Position numbers and translations under genes: made by a program. Source: Carposina sasakii (Eukaryota > Arthropoda > Insecta > Lepidoptera > Carposinidae). Taken from it: a stretch of DNA of 64,000 bases. Below, piece by piece: positions 47,173 through 59,541 of the stretch. The notes under the pieces are model-generated. The model was not told the DNA's origin. It did not search any database and saw nothing but the letters and a program-made list of their open reading frames with translations. Each line of letters begins with the position of its first letter. Position 1 is the stretch's first letter. The stretch covers positions 6,510,001 through 6,574,000 of the forward strand of contig CP053153.1 of assembly GCA_014607495.2 (NCBI GenBank), read 5' to 3'.

Positions 47173-47961
47173 ATGTCCAATCAACAGCTATCGGAAATAT
47201 TGTCTGAGTTTAAAGATGACATAATGGAAATGCTTACAGTTTGGAAAACTGAACAAGATTTGACATTGTCAAAACTGGTAAAGGAGGTCACTGACCTCAA
47301 GAAACAGTGTCAAAAAATCCAAAATACAAGCCAGGAAATTGAACAATCTATGGAATTTAAAATAAAAACTATGAGGAAATTAATACCACGGTCGCTACCT
47401 GGAGGAGGAGAGAAAGAAGAACATAAACATATTAGCAGATTAGAACAGCAAATACAGGAACAGCGTCTTAGTTTTAGATCGGCCACTGTCGAAATAAGGA
47501 ATGTGCCAAATAAAGAAAACGAAAGATTCACCGAGTTACAACAGGTTTTGTTTGATGTTGGAAAGGTAGCAAAGATGGATATACAGGCAAATCACATTCG
47601 CGATATCTATCGTCTTCCAGGTAAAACCAAACCTGCCTAGGACCATAGTGGCTGAGTTCACTTCTGTACATATCAGAATGAATTTTTAGCCTCGCTGCGA
47701 CGTTATAACAAGGACGACCTCCCTGTGACAAATTGAACTCTATGACATTGGATTAGCAGGTGATAGGAAGCCAGTGTTTGTTGATGAACATCTTCTACGT
47801 CGGCAAAGAAACTTTTGTATGTGGTTCGTCAGTTTGCAAAGCAGAACAACTGCGCCTGTTGGCATACAAATGGAAAAATTTACATTCGCAGAGACCAGAA
47901 CGATAAGCCTGTCTTGATAGAATCTGAGAGTAGTTTGGCCATGGTACAGAAGAAACTGTGA
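47173..47961 (+). pseudogene. CR1-like LINE ORF1 (coiled coil), disrupted
   Basis: ATG at 47173 opens 155 codons, stopping at 47638. The first 100 residues are rich in heptad-like Leu/Ile/Glu/Lys ('LSKLVKEVTDLKKQCQKIQ'), a coiled coil, followed by 'SATVEIRNVPNKENE', the start of the RNA-binding region usual in these ORF1 proteins. After the stop the homology continues in shifted frames to 47961 ('DIGLAGDRKPVFVDEHL', 'GKIYIRRDQNDKPVLIES'). ORF1 proteins bind the LINE RNA. Several small indels make this copy non-functional as read. Confidence 0.75.
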
Positions 47962-48337
47962 CTTTTGATTATACTAGTTTTGTTTTTATGTGCATGCTGT
48001 GATTTTGTTTCGTTTTTGATTTCCTGTTTATATCTATTTAAAATTATAGGTAAAACTTGTTTTTTGCAACTTATGTATAACACTGAACAATGTTCCCTGG
48101 CAGGTACTAGCATACTGAATTTACATATTTTTACTGTTATGCCTTTTCGTCTATGGTCATATATCTACTTTATTTGCAAATTTTTAACTGAACTGTCGGT
48201 ACTATTGCTGAATGAGATGTATAAACTTTGGGACTTGTTGCTTTGTGTTCTTAATATCATCCAATGGCCAACATAATTGATATTTCTGATGAAATTGAAG
48301 ATATTTCTGTGTCAAATTCTTACTTTTGCTCATTGGA

Positions 48338-49010
48338 GGATTGTACAAATTACTTAAAGATTCTTCAAGAAGCTTGCGAGTGATTCAGATTAATATACGT
48401 AGTATAAACAAAAACTTCGACCAATTTATTGCTGTTGTGGCACAAATAAAAGTAGAATTTGACGTAATAGTATTGACAGAGTGTCGACTTAAGGACACGG
48501 GTCCTATTCCTACATTGGAGGGATACACGTCATACTCTACTTCAAATAACCCTCTACAAAATGATGGCCGTTGCTGTCTACGTTAAGAATAGCAAAAGAT
48601 GCTTAGTAACGGAACCCGCGATTTCAAATGCAAATTGCCTAGTGTGCAGCATAGATTCCACTGCAATCGTCTCAATATATCGCTCACCATCATATAGTAA
48701 ACTGGAACCTTTCTTTGGTTCACTTAATGACATAGTATTATCTCTGAAATCTTTTCAGAATATAGTTTTGGTTGGGGATATTAATATAGATATAAAAAAA
48801 TAATAACATTGATCGCAACTCAGATGAATATCTTACACGCACATCCACCCTAGGACTTCTTCCTGCTCACTTGCATCTCACAAGAGAAGAAAAATGTTAT
48901 GACCATGTTTTACTAAAAACCAAACTACCATCAACTGTTATTGTTCTAGATACAGTAATAACTGATCACCTTCCTGTTATTTTAGACATGCAACTAAACC
49001 GTCCACCTTA
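48338..49010 (+). pseudogene. CR1-like LINE ORF2: apurinic-type endonuclease domain, disrupted
   Basis: Pieces in order: 'SLRVIQINIRSINKNFDQF', 'VIVLTECRLKDTG' with the catalytic-type Glu, frameshift near 48565, 'AVYVKNSKRCLV', 'IVSIYRSPSYSKLEP', 'IVLVGDINIDIKK', a frameshift in an A7 run near 48800, then 'CYDHVLLKTK' and 'ITDHLPVILD'. QxN, TE, YRSP, GDxN and DH are the endonuclease motifs that nick the target DNA. All are recognisable, but at least two indels break the frame. Confidence 0.8.
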
Positions 49011-51130
49011 ATTCTGACATACCGAGAACTGTATCACGTGTTCAATTTGAATCGGTTCGCTTAGAAATAGAAAAACTAGCTTGAAGTGTTTTGAATGAAA
49101 CTGACCCAAATCAAGCTACTGACATGTTTATTGCAACTATTAATAGTATAGTTTCAAAATATACAACAATAATTAAACATTCGTGCAGGGCTAGAGTTAT
49201 CAAGCCGTGGATGACGCCAGGTCTTGTCCGATGCATCCGCAACCGAGACAAAATGCATTGGAGAGTAAGAAAATCCCCATGTGATGCAACCCTTAAACTG
49301 ATTTATATTCGGTATCGCAATTTCTGCAATTCCCTTCTCAAAAAACTTAAATGGAATTACGAAAAAAACGAATTTATGAAAGCCAAAAATAATCCGAAAG
49401 CCACATGGAAAGTAATTAAGAAATATCTAATAACAGAAACAGCGACAATCTCCGTGTGAGCTTATTAAACAGTCGTCTAATGTAAAGAAAACACTAAAAT
49501 GATTAATCATTATTTTGTAAACGTAGGTAAGATCTTAGCCTCAAACATTCATCCACTAATAAAGAGTCTCTTACAGACAACAATGGTAAATCATCCATAC
49601 CACGTAATTCTATGGTAATTATGCCCACAGATAATGGTCAAGTTGAGAAAATTATAATGGGACTACGCGGAAATTGTGCACTGGCTGGGATAACATCCCA
49701 GTACAAGTTCTCAAAATCTGTCGTCATATTTTGTTCCCATCGTGACCCATATATGTAATCTCTCCATTAATTCGGGTATTTTCCCTAGGGCCCTTAAAAA
49801 GGCCTTGGTGACTCCAGTGTACAGGGTGGGAGCAGATCCAGTTTCGAGAACTACAGGCCTATTTCAGTACTTACATCTTTATCAAAAATTTCTTGAACGT
49901 ATCTTGAATGGCAGTCTTGTTATTCCTCACATCTAACAAGTTTATAGCAAATAACCAGTTTGGCTTTAAAAAAGGTACATCTACGGAAGATGCAGTTCTT
50001 GCCCTTACAAATTCATTGGTAAATAAACTTGATAACAACCTCAAATGCTACGGAATCTTCCTCGACTTGTCTAAGGCCTTCGACACTGTCTCTGTTCCTG
50101 TACTTGTATCCAAACGGAACAACTGGGAGTTAGAAGTTTAACCTTGGACCTTTTTAAGGATTACCTATCAGGACGCACACAGTGTTTTAAAATAGACTCT
50201 GAAGTCAGTGATGAGGAGGAGATCTTTTTTGGTGTACCTCAAGGGAGCATCCTCGGCCCACCTTATTCTCCATTTACATAAATGGCTTATGTAATATGTC
50301 TATGGTTAATGGTGAGATTATACATATGCAGATGATACTGCTATTTGGTGTACGGTTCTGACTGGGAACATACAAGATTAATGGCTGAGGCTAATTTGCG
50401 TCTTGTTATGAATTGGTTGTCTACTAACTTTCTAACATTAAACGTCACCAAGACCAATTAATACGTTTCTTCATTAGCAGGAATCATCTCCCACCAGAGC
50501 TTGGACCTATTAGAGCTCATACTTGCACTTAATATGTCTCCTAACTGCACGTGTCCTTCGCTAACAAAGGTGTCAAACACAAAATACTTGGGAGTACAAA
50601 TTGATGAGAAACTCGACTGGCGCTGTCAAGTGCAATCGTCAGTGGTCGGGTCAGGAGGCTGATATTTATTTTCAAAAACCTTCGGCAATCTGCTGATAAA
50701 GGAATTCTCTTCATGGCATATAAAGCCCTATGTCAGTCAGTTCTCGCATATTGCGTTTCAGTATGGGGTGGTACTTTTAAACAGTTCTTCTACAACTCGA
50801 AAGGGCGCAAAGGGCAGTGCTAAAGGTCATGCTCTCAAAACGTAGGACTTCTGTACCGAAAACCTGTATTCTGAGTGTCTTGTACTCACGGTTAGACAAC
50901 TTTACGTGTTGCGAAAGTGTACTACGCCGGCATTCCGAACTACCCTTTGTTATTACCAAAGCTCAGAGACGACGAGGCCAACCTGTTTGTGATACTGTTT
51001 TCAAGCAGAACCAGTTTTGCGAGACGACAGTTTAATGCATTCAGTGCTATTCTATATAATATGGTTAATAAGCAGTGTCAGATTTACTCACTTAATGCAT
51101 ACGAAATTAAAACAGGTCACACAGTGGCTA
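49011..51130 (+). pseudogene. CR1-like LINE ORF2: reverse transcriptase, disrupted
   Basis: The linker 'VIKPWMTPGLVRCIRNRDKM' (49091-49459) is followed by 'FGFKKGTSTEDAVLALTNSL', motif A 'GIFLDLSKAFDTVS' (about 50055-50095), motif B 'FFGVPQGSILGP' (about 50228-50263), motif C YADD (50325-50336) and 'TKYLGVQIDEKLDW'. The C-terminal end reaches about 51130 in three frames. The order and wording fit the CR1 clade. Stops and indels separate nearly every motif, so no active enzyme is expected. The catalytic Asp residues are still encoded. Confidence 0.8.
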
Positions 51131-51975
51131 TTACGTTTTAACTATGATGACACCGAAAACTTCATAACTATTAAGTCTTGAATAAATCAGTATAAGTAGT
51201 TTTAGCAGAAGAACACCTACATAGATGTACAAAAATTAACCAACAATTCGCTCATATTAAGTATACCTACCTGTCACATAATGTCGAATTGAAGGAATGA
51301 CGATTCCCTAAAACACAGGTATTTATTTACCTATATTAGGGATTGGTGTCATTACATAAATTGTTATGTTAGCATGTGCAATCATAAATAGGGATGATGA
51401 CTGTTATTTATTTGTGTTTATATCGAAAATATCATAAAGTAAAAGCAACATTTATGAATATAAAACTTCGCTAACGTGAAAACTTTCCCAGATATAGCAT
51501 TATTAATATCGAAATTTTGGACTTGCTCCATACAACCGGCTGCTGTATTGTCACGTCACGTTTAAGTTACTATTATGCTTATTAAAAAGCCATTGCTCGA
51601 CAGCTTTAATTAAATGTTGCGTTTATAAATATGGTTACATTAAAAAAAATGCTGTAAATTATGCAGATTGTGATGTTGTAATTTTCTATTAAATCTCACA
51701 CTTTAAAAATGGACTTGCCCACCTAACTTTGGATGTTTAATGCTGCTTCATTTGAACACTAGATCAATTGTTATTTTACAGATTTGTTTTGTGTATTGGT
51801 TAATTTGTCATCAAAATTCATCCATAGTCATCATCCCAATTAGAATCATAAGTAATAAATAAATAAACTTTGGTTAGAAAAAAAAATATATAAAATTTAT
51901 TGTACATACTGTAAGTACTAATTTTATTTAAATCAAAAATTATTTTTGCCAAATTTAGCATGTACATGAATGTAA
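51131..51975 (+). other. LINE 3' region or flank
   Basis: AT-rich. 'AATAAATAAATAAACTTTGG' and an A9 run near 51860-51890 could mark the polyadenylated end of the LINE. No frame. Confidence 0.4.
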
Positions 51976-52061
51976 TACTATTATTTGTAATTTAGTTACG
52001 AGCATGATTTCAAGTTCTTTAAAGTTTATTTCGACTTTTTTCTGAATAACTTGGAAGAGTT
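51976..52061 (+). repeat. 86-bp direct repeat, right copy
   Basis: Identical to 46365-46450, same orientation, 5.6 kb away. Confidence 0.9.
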
Positions 52062-52491
52062 CCAGAATCATATTCGCAAAAGTTGTAGGGGATCGTTTTA
52101 GCTAGAGCCTGTTGTTTTCCGTAACTTGTTTTTCACCCACGTGAAATTTGCATAATAAATTCCGTTTAAGTAGACGACAGAACCATTAATGGATTTCCGT
52201 TATTAAAATTTAAATAATACGTTCAGAAATTTCACTGAAATGGAAAATGATTGATCCTTCTTCATTGTACTCGCTTGATTTAGTGAGAATTCCTTTCCAT
52301 CAAATATTCCATATTCTTCTGGGAATAAGAAAAGGTTTTCAATAATAGCTTAATATCTTCGTAGATCGATCAAGAACAAAAACTTAAAAGAAGTTTGTTT
52401 ACTCGACAACGTTTATAAAGGCGATATTTTTCGTTTCCAACGTCCACAGAATATACGTAAGGTTTGCTCAGCGTGTTTATTGCCTTTTCAG

Positions 52492-52906
52492 CCTCCCCGG
52501 GGCCGATATTAAGTTCACCGCGGCCGCTCGGTCAACAGTCCCCCTTGCCAGGGATCGAGGAAGAGGAGGACTCTGATCCTCTGGACGTGACGGACGCCAC
52601 ACTGACACCGTCGTACAGGAGTGCCAGAAGCAGCACTGACACTGGACACACGTCGTCTAGGAGTTCGGGAAAAAAGCGTTTTGGGAGTCCGTCATCGGTG
52701 AAGATATGTATTTCGTCGGCGGCTAGGAAGTCGAGTAAAGCGCGCAAGCGTGGCTCGGGTGCCGGCACATCGCCGTCCGCGCCGCCGGGCGACGACGCCG
52801 CGCCCTGCGCCTCGAAGATGCAGGCGGAGCAGGGCAGCATCGGCGAGCTGCAGAAGTACCATGGGAGGTACCTTAAGAGCAGGCGACATACCCTCGCTAA
52901 TGTTCG
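52492..52906 (+). CDS. Host gene, exon 2 (Ser-rich basic region)
   Basis: 415 bp between acceptor TTGCCTTTTCAG and donor TTCG|GTGAGT. The frame is open throughout: 'SPGPILSSPRPLGQQSPLPG', 'IEEEEDSDPLDVTDATLTP', 'SSGKKRFGSPSSVKICISSA', 'RKSSKARKRGSGAG', then 'GELQKYHGRYLKSRRHTLAN'. It is much richer in GC than the surrounding DNA. It looks like an intrinsically disordered, phosphorylatable linker; RRHT would fit a basophilic kinase or 14-3-3 site. It enters at phase 1 (GCC codon shared with 31251) and leaves at phase 2, which the exon at 57233 completes. An internal ATG at 52819 could serve as a start if the upstream part is leader. Family not recognised. Confidence 0.75.
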
Positions 52907-53171
52907 GTGAGTCTGCCTTTGTTATAAAAATATCAAATAAAAGTTTACTAAAAAGTTTACAAAAATAAAAACGGCAAAAACTTACATACCTATATATACC
53001 TATATATAATAGTTGCTTAGAGCACAGACAGGATATCCTTTTTATGAGACTAGCGGCCACCCACGACTGCGTCCGCGTAAAATTTTGAATTCCCGTTCCG
53101 GAAATATCGGGAGATTCCTTCTTAGTGGATCTATAGGCATATAAAATATAATATCTTGACTAAGATAAATA

Positions 53172-53460
53172 AAAAAAAAAACACTTCTCCATTAATAGGT
53201 ATAATCCGTTAGGATATGGTTGATCGTTTCATCATTAAACATTGTGCTGAGGGATTCAGCTTTGTTTACCGAGATGAAAAAATAAAGTTGCCAATAATGT
53301 AATAAAGAAAAGAGATGGTAAAATTCGTCATCCGAGTAATTGACCCGGTAGCTCATAGTTCTAAGAGCGCTGCCACGGAATGCAGAGTTCGTGGGTTCGA
53401 TTTCCATTCGGGTGAGGATTTTTTTCCATTTCTTTATTAATAATTTTATAACATAAAAGG
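53172..53460 (+). repeat. tRNA-like unit, single copy
   Basis: Same unit as in the array at 40863-43145, on the plus strand: 'TAATCCGTTAGGATATGG', 'AGAGATGGTAAAATTCGTCA', core ACCCGGTAGCTCATAG to GGGTTCGATTTCC, then 'TTTTTTTCCATTTCTTTA'. More diverged in the anticodon region. Confidence 0.65.
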
Positions 53461-55994
53461 AAGTTTTTAGCTTCGCCATTGATAAATCAATCAGTCAAGA
53501 TGTTACTTTATACAATAGATGTATTTATACTAATACCACTAGTACCCTAATGAGACAGCCTTGCCGCTGCTAAACCCAACTATCTCCACAAACCGTAATT
53601 AAATCAATTAAGCCCAAAGTGAAAGGCAGGTGGATTTATGAACAATTCCTTTTAAAATGTCGATCGAAAATTCCGACTCCTACTTAACTTTGGCAATAAC
53701 TCAAACTTGCCAGAAATATAGGTCGTTTGACACTCCGGTAATTTACGATTAGTCCTTTAGATATATCTATGTATAATGTATATGAAAAATAAAACTTTTC
53801 GATAGGAGACTGCAAAGATAAAACCATGGCAAATCTACAATGTAAAACACAAAAATACTCGTATGAGTAGTATAGCAACAAAATTAGCTATTTAATTAAT
53901 TATATACCGCATTTATCCAAATAAAAAAGAACAAAGTTTTATTAAACTTTTAACGCTTATCTACTAATCAATGAAAATATACATAAGAGTACGTTTAATT
54001 ATAGAAAAGTGGTTAGGTACATTTGAAAATGTATTATTCAGAGCCCAGTGTTTTCTTTACAAAAATTGAACGAAAACAATCTTCTGGTTTTGAATTCCAT
54101 TATGCCACGTTCGCCTTATAGTTTTGTTTTTCATTACAATGAGTCTACCACGAGTTTTACGATTCTACGATCGCCAGCAGCGACGTTAATAATATCCATG
54201 AAAACAGATAGGTAAAGCCATAGAGGAATAACTATGTAAAGCGCAGTAACGATGTAAGAAGCAAGTTCTATGCTTGTACTTGTTTTGATAGAAAATTTTA
54301 ATCGCTTGAGATCGTGGAAGCGTAAACTCGGTTTTGCATATTAAATAATTTACGTCGACATACTCAGCGCCACATTAGTATTTTCATTCCAGTGAATTTT
54401 TTTAAATTGAATTTTTAGAGTTTCCTGTTCGGTTTAATATTTATATTTTAATTTTAATCAATAGACCAGTCCCACTACGATAAGTGTGGGCTCAAATAGG
54501 GGACACCTCCCATCAGTGGGATTCGATTTAGACTATAAAAAATAGACCTAATCTATGTATGTATGTATATACAAAATTAAATTAGGTACTTACAAAGATT
54601 CCCATTAGTACCTACAAACCATCGCCATTATTATTGTGTACATATCATCCGTGAATACTGATATATAAATTGAAGTCGAGTTACATCACTTTACCTTTCT
54701 AGAATCGTAGATATTAATTGATAAATTGGTATACCTAATAAGCCTGAGTATCTATCTTCTTCAATAGATATAACAGTTAGGTACTTCGATTAACAGACGT
54801 TTACTCAAACGATCACTACTACTTACGTTTTCTACAAAGAATCAAAATCTCTACGAAGCTACGAGTACCTGCTGTACAATAGCTATAGGCATACAAAAAG
54901 ATTATTTTAAACACAGAAAACACCCGTTAGCCAAATCAGGGTGAGGCGGCATTTTTCGGGACAACGTGATCCGAGGTGCCTACCTCATCTTGACTTTCTA
55001 TGAGATTGAGGGCAGACATTTACCTCGCACAGATTTTTTAAAATACCGAATATTCCTTTTTTCTTTTGGTAGAAAACATTTTATTTTTAATGTTTAGTGC
55101 GAGTTGCTTAATATATAAAAAAATAAGTTGAAGGTAATTTTTTCAACATTTTATTTTAAGGAGACGTCCAATCTCACCAGTCAATTTTAACTGCGTAGAA
55201 AGGTTTAATTAAAGCAAGCAAAACAGACTCTATTTAAAATGAGATTCTTAATAACGGTGTTCAGTTTAATTGTCGCAATTTAAAAAGAAGAGAAAGGGGA
55301 AAAGGAGTTCTTTGTGACTGGCACCTCTTAAGAAAGTGATCCGGAAAATAAAATACGATAAAAGTCTTTGTAGATTTTAAAAGTAAATAAGTTTTTCCCT
55401 TCTTGTTTTATCCGGGATTGTGGAAAACAATATTTTCTATGTAAACTTCAGCTTGTTTTTATCAGTTTTTTTAATGGTGGTTTAGGAAAATAATATATAT
55501 GTTGAATTTATTGTATTGAACTATTTGATAACATGCTGGTAGAGTTGTAACTACATACATAGGTACATATTTGCATTGATATGGTAGAGGAATTTTAAAA
55601 AGATATAGTTAAATATATGTACGTAAATTATGTATAGAATTGGACAGAAATTTTCATAAATTAATAGTTCTTGTTAAAAATCTACTTACAGCTAAGTTCC
55701 CCGTATCATCATGGTGTACATAATCTGTGGACCATTCCCTAGCTAAACCTTGAAAAGATCAAACGGGTCTCCCCTTTTTAAAAATACGTTACAGTCAATA
55801 AATAAACTGAATAATGCGAATGCAAACAATAACCGCTTCTCTGATAGGGCGTATAAAATTGCGCACACACAGGTGACACGCTCGAATCAATCACCTCACT
55901 GCCATCTATCACTGTGTTCTACGGGCCAAGAAACGTACTTCGGAACTGGAGAGCGCAGATATGACTTCTCCGTTATTAAAAGGCTGAAAAGAGT

Positions 55995-56155
55995 ATAGCA
56001 TATAACATATACACAGCTGTGTTCCTGAAATGGGGTGGCCAAAACTGCAGGATTGTAAAAGAGATCCCACAGCCACGTTAAGCATAGCGTCCCCGATGTA
56101 AATGATCAGTGATAAGTTGCTAAATTATCTCTTGAGAAAATGTCTGAGTTATTTA
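55995..56155. repeat. Dispersed repeat shared with 11795-11945
   Basis: 'ATACACAGCTGTGTTCCTG' to 'GATGTAAATGATCAGTGATA'. Class unknown. Confidence 0.6.
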
Positions 56156-57232
56156 GTAGACTATTACACAGATTATTATATTATATATGCACAGAAAAAG
56201 ATTTTTTTTTAATGCACCTAGCAAAGCCCCACATCAGCACAGGGCACAGGAGCGTCATGGAGTAGCCCTTTGAAAGTCTTATTGGTGAGCTTTTTAATTT
56301 TTGAATAGCACATTTAAAGTAGATTATTCATTGAGATACGAAAAATGCAACACAAATAAATTGAAATAAAAATATATTTATTTCAGATGTGTGTGTTAAC
56401 TTTCAGTGTAAAGGCACTAAAAATATGAGTTAACTACACTCAGTGTTTGATCTAATAATTTTAATATATTACCTGTAGGTTTCTAGAATAATAAATTTTT
56501 GATACATAATTTTAACCCTATTTACAAGTTTGTGAGTGAAATTAGTGTTTGGATTTCAAGTTCCATAATGTTTTTATGCACGTTCCAGTTTGTATATACA
56601 CTAGTTCCTTGGTACGAATACTAGGGATGTGTTGTACTTTACGTATTTATTTGACACAGATATATTGTAATGTATTGGTAGATGCGTGACAACTGGGATA
56701 GAGGAAGACTAAAGTGTTGTGTGGATTGAGTGAGTGAAAACTGATGCATGTGTTAGAGTGACAAACGAGAAGACGGCTGGTCGTAGAAGGAAGATAAAAA
56801 AATACCTACCACATATTGAGCCGACCAAATTAATGAACGAGTTATAACAGAGCAGATGTTGGTGGATTTATTGTGGTGGTAAAATTAAGATAAACAATTG
56901 TATGTTTAAAATATAAAGGTCAGATAAACAATAATATGATGTACATAATAGGACGGCATAAGTTTAATCCTAACCACGGGCGATTATTGCAATGAATTTA
57001 TTTCATGGATTTTAATGTCGTCAAATTGACAAACATGATAAATATTTAAGAATATAAGTTTAGATAGACACCATATTGAGCCAAATCTAAATGTGTGGTT
57101 AAACTTGGTCAAAATAAAATAAAAATAAACCTCGTACCAACTCACGCACTACCCTAGCATAATATATCAACAAGGTAGAGATTACGATGTTTACGTTCAT
57201 ACATTGTATGTATTTCTACTCAACTATTTCAG

Positions 57233-57390
57233 CATTGAAAACAATGACCAAACAATTAAAAGCTGTCGCCAGCTTGATGTGAAACAGAAAAACTTTGTTA
57301 GTGGAAATCGTTATTCTGCTGTGAAATTTCAGCGCCCAGCGCCAGGCCATAAATCTGCCATAAATGATGGAAGTGGCTCCCAGACTCCCA
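57233..57390 (+). CDS. Host gene, exon 3
   Basis: 158 bp between acceptor CAACTATTTCAG and donor CCCA|GTGAGG. The first base C completes the CG left by 52906 (CGC, Arg), then the frame is open: 'IENNDQTIKSCRQLDVKQKN', 'FVSGNRYSAVKFQRPAPGHK', 'SAINDGSGSQTP'. It leaves at phase 1. Composition and frame fit coding sequence. No domain recognised. No clear next exon was seen before 64000. Confidence 0.65.
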
Positions 57391-57530
57391 GTGAGGGTAT
57401 TTTTATAAAATTCTCTCAGATTTATACCTACAGTGGCATTGAAAGGAATACTTTCTTAGGTATTCAGTAGGGTTTATGTAATGCAAAATTATACGTGCTC
57501 TCTAACGAGAGATGTAATGCAATCTCTTAT

Positions 57531-57730
57531 CAACCGACTTCAAAAAAAGGAGGTTCTCAATTCGACCCGTATGTTTTTCTATGTTTGTTACGCGATAACT
57601 CCGCCAATTATGAACCGATTTGAACAAATCTTTTTTCGGCGTATAGGTAATACCTCAAGGGTGGTCCCATTTAAATTTAATAATAAAAAAAAAATAGTTT
57701 TTTTTGTGTTCACGCATTTGAAGTCGGTTT
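57531..57730 (+). mobile_element. Short AACCGACTTC / GAAGTCGGTT MITE
   Basis: Terminal inverted repeats AACCGACTTCAAA and TTTGAAGTCGGTT. Interior 'ATGAACCGATTTGAACAAAT' resembles the reverse of the right end of 6000-7618. A chance 90-codon frame runs through it. Confidence 0.75.
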
Positions 57731-59226
57731 TATTTTTTTTAAAAAGTTATTAACAGTGGAAGTAAAAGTTTGCAATATGGATCTAATAGTTAAAAATATC
57801 TGTGTGTATTTTCCTGTCTGTCAGTCGGTCACTTTTTCAGGTGGTGGTTATAAAAATAATAATACATAAAACTACCACAGTTAGACGCTAAAAAGAGCTA
57901 CAAAAGAGTAAAATTTGGGAAAGCGAAAGTAACTTGAAGCAATATATTCCATTGCAATTTACCAGTATCTATTTGGTATTAGCAGTTAGTCGAAATTCCG
58001 ATTGCAATAATTATATAGTTGGAAATCCATGCCAAATTGATACAATATATAGCAACGGAATAGGACTATCTATAGCCTTGCTGCGACCTTTGCGAGGATC
58101 GGCAACTTGACCTTCAGTTCAAGGTCTTTGGAGACAGTGCCTAATTTAACGAGAGGGTCACGTGGCACCCCAAACATAGATCCTTCTGTATGATAACTTG
58201 TATGAATCCCTTTGATACAGAGTTGTGCATGTAAAGACAAGAAGTAGTATACACGTCTGTATCTTTTATAGAGATACAGAAATGGAGCTAAGTTCGATAA
58301 GGGTACCTTTTTTATTGTTTTGATATGAAGTATTTCTCTACATACATATCTAACATAACTTGTATGTAGGTCTATACCAATATATGTGGAATATGAAAAT
58401 TATGTGAATAATGAAAAGTAGAAAAGTTCCCTTCCCATGTAACTAATAACTCCTTAAAGCTTGCCTGGAAGTTGTATTTAGGGTATTACCCTCGGGTTCA
58501 ATATATTTTAACCGTGATACGAATCACATTTTAAACTTATTACATGTACACTATTGTTTGTTATTATGACAGGTAAGTAAATAAATAACTATAAGTACTT
58601 ATAGTGTATAATAAGCTTTTCCAGTGCTTATTCCCATTAAGTAATGTAAATATTTGCGAGACCTATCACTTTTACCCACCAAAATATGAACGATAAATTG
58701 AACGCATCATAACCGTAGTCGTGAATACGTAAATGAAAAGGCGTAAAATTTACGATCGATGACAACATTATTACCGTTGTTATGAACACATAGGAGTGTT
58801 TGAGACTGAGTCGTAAATATAATACGTTTTGTGCGAACAATCGGCTCGACTGGTGTGGCACAATGAAACAAATCGCATTGCGATATTGCGACCATTCTCC
58901 CAAAATACAATAGCGACCGCAGAATCAAAATACGCCCCCTAAATAGAAGCTCATATATTTTTCATGCAGCAAGTGCTGCTTTGTAAAGCTTTTGTCCTTT
59001 TCCCGTAAGACAGTCGTTTTTTAATGAAACGTGTGCTACTGACTAGGGAGAGGGATGGCTGCATTCAAAGGAAATGGTTATACTTACGAGTACCTATTTA
59101 TAGGTGAAAACCCGCATCAAATGAGTGAGTGCTCAGGGGAACGACTGAACTTTTCTATTTCACTGTGATCACAGAGAATTATCTCTAGCAAATTCAACAA
59201 CCTTATGTTTTTGTATACTTACTATA
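57731..59226. other. No gene recognised
   Basis: A GC-balanced patch at 58060-58190 ('TGCGACCTTTGCGAGGATCG') has no splice or coding support that I can give. Confidence 0.4.
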
Positions 59227-59541
59227 CAGGGTGTTTCTTACAGCCAGACAAATATTAATACCATGACTTCAGGCCATGATTCTGAGGCGGAAAAGACTGA
59301 AAATTTTCTCAAAAAAATTAAAAAAAATACTGTCATATTTTTCATTTTTTCAGAAAAAAAATAGTTTGGTACGTTTATTTAGGTCTTAGACAATGGCTTA
59401 AAAATAAAATTTTAACCAAAAGATGATTTACAAAAAAAAGTTGCCGTCAAAATGGTTGAAGTTGGATTGGCAGATTCTAATGGAGTGTCACAAGTAATCC
59501 AAAAACAGCAGTGTGTCACATAACAACTATAAGCCCATTTA
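59227..59541. mobile_element. TIR element end (CAGGGTGT...ACAGCCAG)
   Basis: Begins CAGGGTGTTTCTTACAGCC next to TA and matches the last ~330 bp of 16494-17630 in reverse ('TTCTGAGGCGGAAAA', 'GATTACTT'-type segments). The other end is missing. Confidence 0.65.

Larger units (their letters stand above)
46451..51975 (+). mobile_element. 5.5-kb block with a decayed CR1-like LINE
   Basis: Lies exactly between the two 86-bp repeats. Holds a GC-richer 5' part (46451-46650, leader-like), a tRNA-like SINE (46690-46765), LINE ORF1 and ORF2 remnants (47173-51130), and an AT-rich 3' part with overlapping AATAAA signals near 51860. Whether the whole block moved as one unit is not established. Confidence 0.6.
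52907..57232 (+). other. Predicted intron; repeats, no gene
   Basis: Holds a SINE-like head at about 53050-53110 ('CCCACGACTGCGTCCGCGT'), a single tRNA-like unit (53172-53460) and the dispersed repeat at 55995-56155. The rest is AT-rich without supported features; an 82-codon frame at 55750-55998 shows no motif. Confidence 0.5.

Noticed and set aside
46365..52061. LTR retrotransposon with 86-bp LTRs
   Set aside because: The repeats lack TG...CA ends, and the contents are a LINE with AP-type endonuclease, not gag-pol.
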